Positions 7,947 through 16,227 of a stretch of DNA of 32,984 bases are shown here, piece after piece (position 1 is the first letter of the stretch; every line of letters begins with the position of its first letter). The stretch is taken from contig NZ_QAGM01000027.1 in the NCBI RefSeq assembly GCF_003049725.1, positions 1-32,984 of the forward strand, in the 5' to 3' direction. Position numbers and translations under genes: made by a program. The notes beneath the pieces are model-generated. The model worked only from the letters and a program-made list of their open reading frames with translations, did no database searches and had not been told where the DNA came from. This DNA is from Oceanimonas marisflavi (GTDB lineage Bacteria > Pseudomonadota > Gammaproteobacteria > Enterobacterales > Aeromonadaceae).

Positions 7947-8449
7947 TGAATTTCCAGGGCCTCAAGTTGCCACACCAGCATTTCATGATAGCGCTTGGTG
8001 TTGTATTTTTTGTTGTCACTCAGCGGAAGCATTAACCAGAGCGGGCCCTTATCCCTGATTTTCATGGTTTTTCCATCCAGGTGGGTCACCAGCAGAAAAG
8101 GCGTTTCCTGCACCAGCGCCATATCGATATCATTATGATAATCATTCAGCGCCACCAGTCGAACGGTTTTTCCCTCTGCCCCCACCCGCTCAAGCAAGTC
8201 AGTCAGCAGCACACCGCGAAAATGGTGCCTGCCCTCGGTCCAGGGAGTATCTGTAATGAACTCGTGCTGAGGCAGCTGGCCCAGCATGGCCAGATCAAAA
8301 CGGGCCTCATCATTCACATTGGTCTGTTCGATATGGCCACGTATGGTCAGAATGACGCGATGCTCGGGCACAGGAAGCTCGCTGTTGGCCCAGGCGGACA
8401 GGCTCAGCAAAACAGAGCACACAAGGGCGAAGCAGGTTTTCAGGCGCAT
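7943..8449 (-). CDS. Periplasmic molybdopterin-oxidoreductase-fold protein, putative sensor partner
   Basis: 168 residues with a signal peptide ending near AWA-NS (residue 22). The mature part resembles the oxidoreductase molybdopterin-binding (SUOX) fold, with HHFRGVLLTDLLERVG and a later DKGPLWLMLPL segment. It is much shorter than catalytic members and I see no Cys in the mature region that could ligate molybdenum. It probably binds a ligand or a partner instead of catalysing redox chemistry; this is inference. The 4-nt overlap with the GGDEF-EAL gene suggests it signals to that protein's periplasmic region. Confidence 0.75.
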   Translation of the reverse strand: MRLKTCFALVCSVLLSLSAWANSELPVPEHRVILTIRGHIEQTNVNDEARFDLAMLGQLPQHEFITDTPWTEGRHHFRGVLLTDLLERVGAEGKTVRLVALNDYHNDIDMALVQETPFLLVTHLDGKTMKIRDKGPLWLMLPLSDNKKYNTKRYHEMLVWQLEALEIQ

Positions 8450-8727
8450 TGGATGGTTCCCTTAACAGCTTAGGATTCAAAAGAGTATAGACAGCCCGGT
8501 CTTTCCTGAACATGGCTTGCGACCCGTAAAGAGTAATGCAGACAAAAAATCAAGTCGAGTTGCAGCAGGTACTTGAAAGCCAACTGGTTTATTTTGCGCC
8601 AGCCTCTGACACGTTCGAGTCTTTTCTGTGCCGGCGACAGCGTTCCGAGCAATATTTGACCCTCTCCCAGTCCCGCGCCCACTTTTTGCGCCAGCTGAAC
8701 GGCCGGCCGGGTTTAACGTCCCGTCAT

Positions 8728-8744
8728 ACCGGGCTTGACCCGGT
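8728..8744. repeat. Short palindromic repeat-like element
   Basis: ACCGGG-CTTGA-CCCGGT, within a CGTCATACCGGGCTTGAC context. This resembles a dispersed intergenic repeat seen in many proteobacteria. Copy number in this genome cannot be judged from the window. Confidence 0.45.
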
Positions 8745-8788
8745 CACGGCGACTTTCGTCAGGGTGATGGCCTGGATTGGCATGAAGG

Positions 8789-8813
8789 GGTTCCCACGCA
8801 GAGCGTGGGAACC
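8789..8813. repeat. Perfect hairpin downstream of the 5'-nucleotidase gene
   Basis: GGTTCCCACGC-AGA-GCGTGGGAACC has an 11-bp perfect stem. It lies 9 bases past the stop of the leftward nucleotidase gene, with no T-run. The motif resembles a GTTCCCACGC dispersed repeat of gammaproteobacteria. It could stabilise or end the transcript. Confidence 0.6.
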
Positions 8814-8821
8814 TGGCAGGA

Positions 8822-10768
8822 TTACAGCCGGTTCAGGGTAATACCGGTGTCACTCAGGGGAGTGACCAGCGGCCGCTGGTCACGAACATATTCCACAAAG
8901 GCACTGGCATCGGTATTGCATTGCACGCCCTGAGCCTGGCAGTTCAGGGGCTGGTTGATATAGTGCACTCGAATGGCGCCATCCTGGGTTTTGCTCAGGC
9001 GGGCCACCGGAAAGGCGGTGAGCCGCCCATTGACCCAGGCCAGATCAATTCTGTCGGTCAGCACCTGCTGAGCTTCAAACAAGGTGTTCCAGCCGTCATT
9101 GCCCGAGGCACTGTAACCGTTCATCACCACGTTGTAGCTGGCATTGGGATCCAGCCTGACCCACTCCTCCCCCTGGCGTACCTCGATGGAACGCAGAAAG
9201 CCGGAGCCCTTGCGGGTTTCATCAAACTGGTAACGCAGCCCGGCCAGATAGGGGAACCGGCCCGTATGGGCGCCTTCGGGCAGGGAGGTATTAATGGTTT
9301 CCAGCAGCAGGCCGGCGACTTGGCGACCGGTGAGCGACACCAGGCTGAGCGGGTTGGCAAAGGGCAGCAGCTCCAGGGTGACGTTGCCTTCCCTGAGCGC
9401 GCCCGGCTCCAGGCCGGTGCGCACTGCGCCGGCGTTGACCAAGGCAATATCGGCCCGGCGGCCGGTCACGGCCTGCACCCCGGGGGTGTTCATCCAGTAC
9501 AGCTGGCTGGCCGCCACCAAAGGCGCCACCTGCGACTGGCTGCCATCCCGGCCGGGCAGGCGCCGGTGCTCAAGCATGGCCGGCACATGGCCGATCACTC
9601 GCCCATAGGCGGCATCCAGAGCGGGCTTGTACTGTTCATCGATATGGCGGCGCAGCCCGGCGTCTTCTTCCACCATGGCCATGCGCTCATCCTGCGCCAC
9701 CAGCGCGGCCAGCCGTTGCTGCTCGGGCTCGCTCAGGCGGTGTTGCTCGCCCCGGCGAATATCACGGTAAAACACGCCATCGGTCAGCAGGGTGTTGCCG
9801 CCTTCACAACGGCTGACCCGGCCATCCGGCGTAAAGATCACGCTCACCCGGCCCATGGCCTGGGCAAACTGGCCGGCCTGCACCACACAGGTTTTGGCGC
9901 GGCCGTCCGGATTGGTCACCAGCTGAGCATAGGGCGGGTTGTTGCCCAGCCCCAGATCGGAAAAATCCCCCAGCAGGCTGTGGGAATGGCCGCCTACAAT
10001 CACGTCTATACCGTTAACCCGGGAAGCCAGCCGCTGATCCCGCTCCAGCCCCAGATGGGTAAGGGCGATAATGTGTTTCACTCCCTGGGCACGCAGGGCA
10101 TTCACGGTGCGCTGGGCGGCTTCCACTTCATGACCAAACACCAGATTGCCGGTATTGGGCGCGATGTCGGCCATGTCTTCCAGCACCAGCCCCATCACCG
10201 CCACCACGGGATCGCTGCCGGCGTCTTCCATGCTCTTCAGGCGTTCCTTGTCGTTGCCGTCAAAGGCATAGAGCACATAGGGATACAGGTTGGCGGCGTC
10301 TTTCAGGGCTGGCTCCCGGCTGGCGTCCAGATTGGCGGCCAGCACCGGAAAATTCACACTCTCAATAAACTGCGCCAGGCGCTGATTATCGAGTTCAAAT
10401 TCATGGTTGCCGGGCACCATGGCATCCAGCCCGAGGCGGCTGAGCAGATCGGCGTTCATGGCGCCCTGATTGAGCTTGAAGTAACCACTGCCCTGCCAGG
10501 CATCGCCGCCGTGCACAAACAGCATGGGCTGATCCGTTTGTTTTGCCTGCTCGCGCAGGGCACTGGCCCGGGTCAGCAACCGCGGAAAACCACCCAGACG
10601 CGTGTACACCGGCCGGCCTTCCAGCATCAGGGGAACATCGCTGGCATCAAAGTGGGAATGAGTGTCATTGATGTGCGCCAGGGTCAGGGTAAAGGGCGCC
10701 TCGGGTTGTTGACTGGCACAGCCTGAAAGGGCCAGCGCCAAAGCGCCGGCCAGCAGAATTTTTTTCAT
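8822..10768 (-). CDS. Lipoprotein 5'-nucleotidase/metallophosphatase (UshA/NadN-like)
   Basis: 648 residues. Lipobox LSGC with Cys17, so the protein is envelope-anchored. The N-terminal calcineurin-like phosphoesterase domain carries the dimetal motifs INDTHSH (D35, H37), GGDAWQGS (D89), GNHEFE (N121, H122), THLGLE and GGHSH. The C-terminal 5'-nucleotidase domain has NAGAVRTGL and GYSASGNDGW. It should dephosphorylate extracellular nucleotides for nucleoside and phosphate salvage. Exact substrates (5'-nucleotides, UDP-sugars or NAD) cannot be fixed from motifs. GGAG lies 11 bases before the ATG. Confidence 0.9.
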   Translation of the reverse strand: MKKILLAGALALALSGCASQQPEAPFTLTLAHINDTHSHFDASDVPLMLEGRPVYTRLGGFPRLLTRASALREQAKQTDQPMLFVHGGDAWQGSGYFKLNQGAMNADLLSRLGLDAMVPGNHEFELDNQRLAQFIESVNFPVLAANLDASREPALKDAANLYPYVLYAFDGNDKERLKSMEDAGSDPVVAVMGLVLEDMADIAPNTGNLVFGHEVEAAQRTVNALRAQGVKHIIALTHLGLERDQRLASRVNGIDVIVGGHSHSLLGDFSDLGLGNNPPYAQLVTNPDGRAKTCVVQAGQFAQAMGRVSVIFTPDGRVSRCEGGNTLLTDGVFYRDIRRGEQHRLSEPEQQRLAALVAQDERMAMVEEDAGLRRHIDEQYKPALDAAYGRVIGHVPAMLEHRRLPGRDGSQSQVAPLVAASQLYWMNTPGVQAVTGRRADIALVNAGAVRTGLEPGALREGNVTLELLPFANPLSLVSLTGRQVAGLLLETINTSLPEGAHTGRFPYLAGLRYQFDETRKGSGFLRSIEVRQGEEWVRLDPNASYNVVMNGYSASGNDGWNTLFEAQQVLTDRIDLAWVNGRLTAFPVARLSKTQDGAIRVHYINQPLNCQAQGVQCNTDASAFVEYVRDQRPLVTPLSDTGITLNRL

Positions 10769-10809
10769 TAATTAACCAACTCCATTGTGTAAAACCGGGC
10801 CGGGTGCAC

Positions 10810-11679
10810 TCAGCTGGTAAACACCACTGTCTTGCCGTTATGCAGAAATACCCGTTGTTCAATATGATGTTGCACCGCCCGGGCCAGGGTGATGCATTCA
10901 ATGTCCTTGCCCTTGGCGATCAGCTGCTCGGGATAATGGCTGTGATCCACCATCTCTACCCCCTGGGTGATGATGGGGCCTTCATCCAGATCGTTGTTGA
11001 TGTAATGGGCGGTGGCGCCCACCAGCTTGACGCCCTTTTCATAGGCCTGATGATAGGGGTTGGCGCCCCTGAAGCCGGGCAGCAGGGAATGGTGAATGTT
11101 GATGGCCCGCCCCGTGAGCTCGGTGCACATGGCCGGACTCAGCACCTGCATGTAGCGCGCCAGCACCACCAGATCGGCGTCACATTCGTTGATAATGCCC
11201 AGGATCTGCGCCTCCTGCTCATCACGGTTTTCATCGCTAACCGGCAGATGGTAATAGGGAATATGATGCCAGTCGGCCAGCCGCTGCAGATCCGGGTGGT
11301 TGGAGATGATGGCCGGGATCTCCACCGCCAGCTGACCGGTGCGATAGCGGTAAAGCAGATCGTTCAGGCAATGATCCAGGCGCGATACCATGATCACCAC
11401 ATTGGGACGGTAGTGCCTGGCGGTGAGCTGCCACTGCATGTCAAACCCGGCGGCCCGGGACGCAAACTCACTGCAAAAGGCGTGTTCGTCAAAGAGGTGT
11501 TCCCTCGGCGGACGAAACTCGGCGCGAATGAAAAAATGGCGGCTCAGCACATCGTCAAAGGTCTGCATTTCTACCACGTAGCAACCCTGCTCGCGCAGAT
11601 AGCGGGTTACCACGTCAACGGTGCCCAGGTTGCCCGGACAGTGGGCGGTAAGATAATAGGTGTCTTTTGGCATGGCCAC
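10810..11679 (-). CDS. purU: Formyltetrahydrofolate deformylase PurU
   Basis: 289 residues: an N-terminal ACT domain (about 8-85) and a formyltransferase-like hydrolase domain. Diagnostic segments are VLARYMQVLS, NIHHSLLPGF and TAHYINNDLDEGPII. It hydrolyses 10-formyl-THF to formate and THF, balancing one-carbon pools and supplying formate for PurT. Two starts compete: GTG at 11677-11679, 7 nt after GGGAG, and ATG at 11671-11673, 13 nt after it. I prefer the GTG on spacing. It is about 40 bases upstream of the nucleotidase gene on the same strand, so co-transcription is possible. Confidence 0.93.
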   Translation of the reverse strand: MAMPKDTYYLTAHCPGNLGTVDVVTRYLREQGCYVVEMQTFDDVLSRHFFIRAEFRPPREHLFDEHAFCSEFASRAAGFDMQWQLTARHYRPNVVIMVSRLDHCLNDLLYRYRTGQLAVEIPAIISNHPDLQRLADWHHIPYYHLPVSDENRDEQEAQILGIINECDADLVVLARYMQVLSPAMCTELTGRAINIHHSLLPGFRGANPYHQAYEKGVKLVGATAHYINNDLDEGPIITQGVEMVDHSHYPEQLIAKGKDIECITLARAVQHHIEQRVFLHNGKTVVFTS

Positions 11680-11699
11680 AGCCGTTCTCCCGATTCCTG

Positions 11700-11721
11700 A
11701 AAAACACGCCGCCTGGCGGCG
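11700..11721 (-). terminator. Possible terminator of the GNAT gene
   Basis: A GC-rich hairpin (CGCCG 11707-11711 with CGGCG 11717-11721) is preceded on the plus strand by five A residues. That gives a short U-run for leftward transcripts from the acetyltransferase gene. A further GCCGGC inverted repeat lies just upstream at 11740-11762. The U-tract is short, so the call is weak. Confidence 0.4.
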
Positions 11722-11771
11722 GCGCTATTGTGCGGCAAAGCCGGCCGTTTCGCCAGCCGGCGTACCCGGCA

Positions 11772-12242
11772 TCAGCCCAGCTTTTTTTCCATGATATAGC
11801 GGGTAAAGGTTTCGCCGGCCTTGTGCACTTGCTGCTGATCCAGCAGGCGAAAGCCCCGTTGCTCAAACATGGGCCGCGACAGTACGCTGGCGTCTGTGGT
11901 CAGGCAGTCCACACCCCGCCGGCGGGCTTCCTGTTCCATTTCTTCGCACAGCCTGCCGGCCAGCCCCCGGCCGGAATGCTGCTCCAGCACATAGATCAGT
12001 GCCAGGTAGTGATCCGGATTCAGGGTGGCAAAGGCCACGGGAATATTGTGCATGGTCATGACCCGGGTATAGCCGCTGCGCACCAGGCGGCTGAAATCAT
12101 CCCGGAACAGGTAGGGAAAGGCGGCCCAGAGCTGTACCTGTTCGTCGCTGTAACCGCGCCGCCCCTGGCCCATGACCGCATCGTGATAAATCAGCTCCAG
12201 GCTGCTGAAATCGGTTTCCCGATAGTCTCTGCTTGAATACAT
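11772..12242 (-). CDS. GNAT N-acetyltransferase, YafP-like
   Basis: 156 residues. It resembles E. coli YafP from start to end: an RDYRETDF.SL opening, a GYSDEQVQLWA segment, the acetyl-CoA loop region LEQHSGRGLAGRL (residues about 85-100), and TTDASVLSRPMFEQRGF. Substrate unknown; YafP relatives are linked to stress and nitroaromatic resistance. A longer frame exists upstream, but ATG at 12240-12242 has GGAG at 5-nt spacing and matches the family length. Divergent from the lytic transglycosylase gene. Confidence 0.85.
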   Translation of the reverse strand: MYSSRDYRETDFSSLELIYHDAVMGQGRRGYSDEQVQLWAAFPYLFRDDFSRLVRSGYTRVMTMHNIPVAFATLNPDHYLALIYVLEQHSGRGLAGRLCEEMEQEARRRGVDCLTTDASVLSRPMFEQRGFRLLDQQQVHKAGETFTRYIMEKKLG

Positions 12243-12399
12243 GACAACTCCGAATACAAACCCGTTCACCATCATCGCGCCATCATAACAAAGCAGAAGC
12301 AGGTGATCTGCGCTGCCACCGGGGATTTGCGTCATTTTATGTTTCATTTATTGATTGTTCGGATAAGCTGTCGAACATCAGTCAATCCGGAATGCATTC

Positions 12400-13650
12400 A
12401 TGTTCAGAACCTCCTTAGTGGCCTGCCTGATCGCGGGCATCCTGGCCAGTGGCTGCACCAGCCACGCCACTCCTTCACAGCAAAACAAGGATACAACCCT
12501 CAACAGCGGTGAGCAGCCGTCCCGGGCCGAGCAACAGAGCTTTATCGCCTGGCGCGCCGGGTTTCGCCACCGGGCTCTGGCCGCGGGCATTGCCCCCGGG
12601 GTATTTGACGCCGCTTTTGAACATGTGACGCTTAACCAGCAGGTGATCAAGCTCGATCGCCGTCAGGCGGAATTCACCCGCCAGCTGTGGGACTATCTGG
12701 ATACCGCCGTGTCCGCCACCCGGGTCAGTAACGGCCAGGAAAAGCGCCGGGCGCTCGCGGGAACGCTTGCCCGGATTGAACAGGGCTACGGTGTGCGGCC
12801 CGAAGTGGTGCTGGCGGTCTGGGGGATGGAAACCAACTATGGCAGCTTTCGGGGCAACACGCCCACCATTGAAGGCCTGGCCACCCTCGCCTTTGAAGGG
12901 CGCCGGCGTGAGTTTGCCGAAACCCAGCTGATCGCCGCCCTGCGCATTTTGCAGTCGGGGGATGTCAGCGTACAGGACATGCGCGGCTCCTGGGCCGGCG
13001 CCATGGGCCACACCCAGTTTATGCCCACCAGCTATCTGGAGTATGCCCGGGACTTTGACGGTGATGGCAAGCGCAATATCTGGAGTGACGATCCCACCGA
13101 CGCCCTGGCTTCCACCGCGTATTACCTGTCCCGTTTTGGCTGGCAGCCGGGCGCGCCCTGGGGGCTGGAAGTCACTCTGCCCGCGGGCTTTGACTATGCC
13201 CAGGCGGATCAGAACAACCGCAGGCCGGTGGCTCACTGGCGCCGTCTTGGCGTGACCCGGGCCAACGGCACTCCCCTTCCCGACCATGGTGACGCCGCCA
13301 TTCTGGTGCCGGCAGGCGCTCAGGGGCCCGCTTTTGTGGTGTTTAACAACTTTTATGTGATCAAGCGCTACAACAACGCCACCGCCTATGCCATGGCGGT
13401 AGGACATCTTGCCGATAAAATTGCCGGAGGCAGTGATTTTAACCGGGCCTGGCCCCGGCATGAGCGGGCCCTGAGCCGGGCCGAGAAACAGGAGCTGCAA
13501 CAACGCCTGACCGAACAGGGTTTTGACACCAAGGGGGCGGATGGCGTGATTGGCCCCAATACCATGACGGCCATTCGTGCCTGGCAGCAGGCGCACGGAC
13601 TCACCGCCGACGGCTATGCCAGCGCCAGCCTGCTGAACCGGTTACGTTAA
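12400..13650 (+). CDS. Lytic murein transglycosylase (MltB/SltB family, GH103) with peptidoglycan-binding domain
   Basis: 416 residues. Lipobox ASGC with Cys19 makes it an envelope lipoprotein. The catalytic domain holds the GH103 motif WGMETNYGSF with catalytic Glu at 144, SWAGAMGHTQFMPTSY and an EF-hand-like DFDGDGKRNIW. A C-terminal peptidoglycan-binding type 1 domain spans about 352-414. It cleaves the MurNAc-GlcNAc bond with 1,6-anhydroMurNAc formation. The Shine-Dalgarno is weak (GGAA). The N-terminal lipoprotein signal fixes the start. Confidence 0.92.
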   Translation: MFRTSLVACLIAGILASGCTSHATPSQQNKDTTLNSGEQPSRAEQQSFIAWRAGFRHRALAAGIAPGVFDAAFEHVTLNQQVIKLDRRQAEFTRQLWDYLDTAVSATRVSNGQEKRRALAGTLARIEQGYGVRPEVVLAVWGMETNYGSFRGNTPTIEGLATLAFEGRRREFAETQLIAALRILQSGDVSVQDMRGSWAGAMGHTQFMPTSYLEYARDFDGDGKRNIWSDDPTDALASTAYYLSRFGWQPGAPWGLEVTLPAGFDYAQADQNNRRPVAHWRRLGVTRANGTPLPDHGDAAILVPAGAQGPAFVVFNNFYVIKRYNNATAYAMAVGHLADKIAGGSDFNRAWPRHERALSRAEKQELQQRLTEQGFDTKGADGVIGPNTMTAIRAWQQAHGLTADGYASASLLNRLR

Positions 13651-13660
13651 GCTCACTCAA

Positions 13661-13685
13661 CAGAGCCTGACACCAGGCTCTGCTT
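13661..13685 (+). terminator. Hairpin terminator of the lytic transglycosylase gene
   Basis: CAGAGCCTG-ACAC-CAGGCTCTG is a perfect 9-bp stem 10 bases past the stop codon. Only CTTT follows, so the U-tract is short. Confidence 0.6.
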
Positions 13686-13755
13686 TACCAGTGGTTATTA
13701 GTTCTGCAAAAATACCTTTTTACCGCTATTTTTCATAAGCCATAACCAAACGGAT

Positions 13756-13781
13756 TAACAGCTGAGTTTATTATGCTGTTA
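13756..13781. promoter_or_regulatory. Inverted repeat upstream of tcyP
   Basis: TAACAGC (13756-13762) and GCTGTTA (13775-13781) flank an AT-rich 12-bp centre containing TTATTAT, a possible -10. Its location 44-69 bases before the tcyP ATG suits an operator for a dimeric regulator. No -35 is obvious. Confidence 0.4.
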
Positions 13782-13824
13782 GCATCGCCACCTTTCATTA
13801 TCATTTTCTGAATTCGGAGTTTTC

Positions 13825-15210
13825 ATGCTGACCGTGCTTGCCAATCTGGCGATCTTTGTGTTGCTGATGCTGGTCCTGGCCCGCTTGTCCCGCCGGGGCC
13901 AGTCTCTTTCCCGCCAGGTGCTGACCGGCCTGGTCTTTGGCGTGGCAGCCGGCTTTGCCATGCAGGTGCTGTATGGTGCCGACACCATTGCCCGCACCCT
14001 GGAGTGGGTCAACGTGGTAGGCGGTGGCTATGTACGCCTGCTGCAGATGATCGTGATCCCGCTGGTGCTGGTGTCCATTCTGGGTGCGGTAGCACGGCTG
14101 CATAACGCCACTTCCCTCGGCAAGATCAGTGTGCTGACCCTGGGCGTGCTGCTGTTCACCACCGCCATCTCGGCGCTGGTGGGCGCCTTTGTGACCTATT
14201 CCTTTGGCCTCAGCGCCGCCGATCTGGTGCAGGGCGCCCGCGAACTGGCCCGGGCCGAGCAGCTGGAAGCCACGGTGGCCAGCGTGGCCAATCTCTCCGT
14301 GCCTCAGCTGCTGGTGTCCTTTATTCCCCGCAATCCCTTTGCCGACATGACCGGCGCCAGCCCCACCTCCATTATTGGCGTGGTGATCTTTGCGGTGTTC
14401 CTGGGCCTGGCGGTGCTGACCCTGCTGAAGGACGAGCCCGAGCTGGGCAAGCGCGTGGTGGGTGGCATTGAGGCCCTGCAGGCGCTGATCATGCGACTGG
14501 TTCGCCTGGTGATGAAACTCACCCCCTTTGGGGTGATGGCGCTGATGACCAAGGTGATTGCCGGCTCCAACCTGCAGGACGTGCTCAGCCTGGCCGGCTT
14601 CCTGGTGGCGTCCTACCTGGCCATTGCCATCATGTTTGTGGTGCACGGCCTGCTGCTGAGCCTGGTGGGCGTCAACGCAAAACGCTTTTTCACCAAGGTG
14701 TGGCCGGTGCTGGCCTTTGCCTTTACCAGCCGCTCCAGCGCCGCCACCATTCCGCTGAACGTGCAGGCACAGACCCAGAAACTGGGTGTGCCCGAGAGCA
14801 TCGCCAACTTTGCCGCTTCCTTTGGCGCCACCATTGGTCAGAACGGCTGTGCCGGCATCTACCCGGCCATGCTGGCGGTGATGATCGCCCCCACCATGGG
14901 CATCGACGTGCTGGATCCGCTGTGGCTGGCGACCCTGGTGGGCGTGATCACCCTGGCGTCCTTCGGTGTGGCCGGCGTGGGCGGCGGCGCCACCTTTGCC
15001 GCGCTGATCGTGCTGCCCATCATGGGCATGCCGGTGGCGCTGGCGGCCCTGCTGATCTCCATTGAGCCGCTGATCGACATGGCCCGCACCGCCCTGAACG
15101 TGAACGGCGCCATGACCGCCGGCACCATCAGCAGCAAGCTGCTGGGCCAGACCGACGAAACCGTGTTTGCCGCCGATGACGACGGCGGGCAGACCCCGGC
15201 GGTGGCCTGA
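13825..15210 (+). CDS. tcyP: L-cystine:cation symporter TcyP (YdjN)
   Basis: 461 residues, close to the 463 of E. coli TcyP and similar along its length. Family blocks include GNGYV-like [67 protein letters not shown] and [16 protein letters not shown]. It belongs to the DAACS (glutamate/dicarboxylate) superfamily with re-entrant hairpins. It imports cystine for sulfur supply. GGAG lies 8 nt before the ATG. The gene stands alone, with a terminator downstream. Confidence 0.95.
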   Translation: MLTVLANLAIFVLLMLVLARLSRRGQSLSRQVLTGLVFGVAAGFAMQVLYGADTIARTLEWVNVVGGGYVRLLQMIVIPLVLVSILGAVARLHNATSLGKISVLTLGVLLFTTAISALVGAFVTYSFGLSAADLVQGARELARAEQLEATVASVANLSVPQLLVSFIPRNPFADMTGASPTSIIGVVIFAVFLGLAVLTLLKDEPELGKRVVGGIEALQALIMRLVRLVMKLTPFGVMALMTKVIAGSNLQDVLSLAGFLVASYLAIAIMFVVHGLLLSLVGVNAKRFFTKVWPVLAFAFTSRSSAATIPLNVQAQTQKLGVPESIANFAASFGATIGQNGCAGIYPAMLAVMIAPTMGIDVLDPLWLATLVGVITLASFGVAGVGGGATFAALIVLPIMGMPVALAALLISIEPLIDMARTALNVNGAMTAGTISSKLLGQTDETVFAADDDGGQTPAVA

Positions 15211-15241
15211 GCGCCGCTGCTCTGATACAGAGCTGCCACTG

Positions 15242-15268
15242 AAAAAGCGCCTGCGGGCGCTTTTTTTT
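15242..15268 (+). terminator. Rho-independent terminator of tcyP
   Basis: AAAAAGCGCC-TGCG-GGCGC is followed by eight T residues. It lies about 32 bases past the tcyP stop. The A-run on the other side would allow bidirectional function. Confidence 0.92.
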
Positions 15269-15318
15269 GGCTAACATGGGCCCCTCTTGCCCTTTGTCCC
15301 GCTGACAAGGATGTTTCC

Positions 15319-16203
15319 ATGCTGTGGATCCCCTTTACCCTGTTTGCCGCCTTTATGCAGGCCTGGCGCAACGCCTTTCAGAAGCGCCTGAGCCAGGACG
15401 CCGGCGCCACTGCCGTAACCCTGGCGCGCTTTGTGCTGGCCTGGCCCCTGGCCGGACTGTATCTGTGGCTGCTGTACCAGTGGCAGCCGGAACAAGCCCT
15501 GCCCGCCTTCACCACCCCCTTTACTTTGTTAATCGTGGCGGCGTCCATCAGTCAGATCCTGGCCACGGCGCTGATGGTGCGGCTGTTTCAGCTGCGCAAC
15601 TATGCGGTGGGCGTGGGCCTGGCCAAAAGCGAGGCGGTGCTGGCGGCAGCCCTGGGGGTGTTCTTTTTCAGCGCACCACTCACGCTGCTGGGCTGGCTCG
15701 GGGTCGTGCTGGGTGGAGTGGCGGTATGGCTGCTGAGCGGGCTGCGCCGGGCGGCAGGCAAGGGGGTGCCCGTAAGCACTCTGGTCACCGGGCTGGGCAG
15801 CGGCCTGGCCTTTGCCCTTACCTCGCTGTGGGTGCGGGAAGCCAGCCTGGAACTGGCCCTGCCCTTTCCCTTTGGCGCCGCCTGGGTGCTGTTGCTGGTG
15901 ATCAGCCTGCAAACCCTGCTGCTGGTGGGATGGCTGGGGCTGCGCAATCCGGCGGCGCTGCTGTCGTTATGGCAGCGTCCCGGACTCACCGCTCTGGTCA
16001 GCCTCACCAGTTGCCTAGGCTCCATTGGCTGGTTCACCGCCATGAGCCTGGAGACCGTGGCGCTGGTCAAGACCCTGGGGCAGGTGGAGGTGCTGTTTAC
16101 CCTGATGATCTCGGCCTGGTATTTCAGGGAAAGACTGGGCCGCCGGGATCACGGCGGCCTGGTGCTGATCGTGCTGGCGGCCATCTGCGTCATGTGGGCC
16201 TGA
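15319..16203 (+). CDS. EamA-family (DMT) transporter
   Basis: 294 residues with about ten hydrophobic segments in two EamA repeats (about 3-140 and 150-293). This is the standard drug/metabolite transporter layout. AAGGA lies before the ATG. Substrate unknown. It ends 24 bases from a convergent second EamA gene of a different subgroup; sequence similarity between the two is low by eye, so they are not a recent duplication. Confidence 0.85.
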   Translation: MLWIPFTLFAAFMQAWRNAFQKRLSQDAGATAVTLARFVLAWPLAGLYLWLLYQWQPEQALPAFTTPFTLLIVAASISQILATALMVRLFQLRNYAVGVGLAKSEAVLAAALGVFFFSAPLTLLGWLGVVLGGVAVWLLSGLRRAAGKGVPVSTLVTGLGSGLAFALTSLWVREASLELALPFPFGAAWVLLLVISLQTLLLVGWLGLRNPAALLSLWQRPGLTALVSLTSCLGSIGWFTAMSLETVALVKTLGQVEVLFTLMISAWYFRERLGRRDHGGLVLIVLAAICVMWA

Positions 16204-16227
16204 TGAACCAGGCCCGGGAAATTCGGC

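Larger units (their letters stand above)
8450..8821. other. Intergenic region with repeat-like hairpins
   Basis: This 372-base gap contains no convincing gene. An open frame at 8536-8841 on the plus strand runs through two hairpin repeats (8728-8744 and 8789-8813) and has no recognisable product. The segment 8450-8535 should hold the promoter of the leftward Moco-fold gene. Confidence 0.5.

Noticed and set aside
8536-8841. 101-codon plus-strand open frame
   Set aside because: It runs through two hairpin repeats and into the 3' end of the nucleotidase gene; no recognisable product and no ribosome site.
8921-10726. Plus-strand 601-codon open frame opposite the 5'-nucleotidase
   Set aside because: Shadow of the nucleotidase gene, with no recognisable domain and His/Gly/Gln-rich composition.
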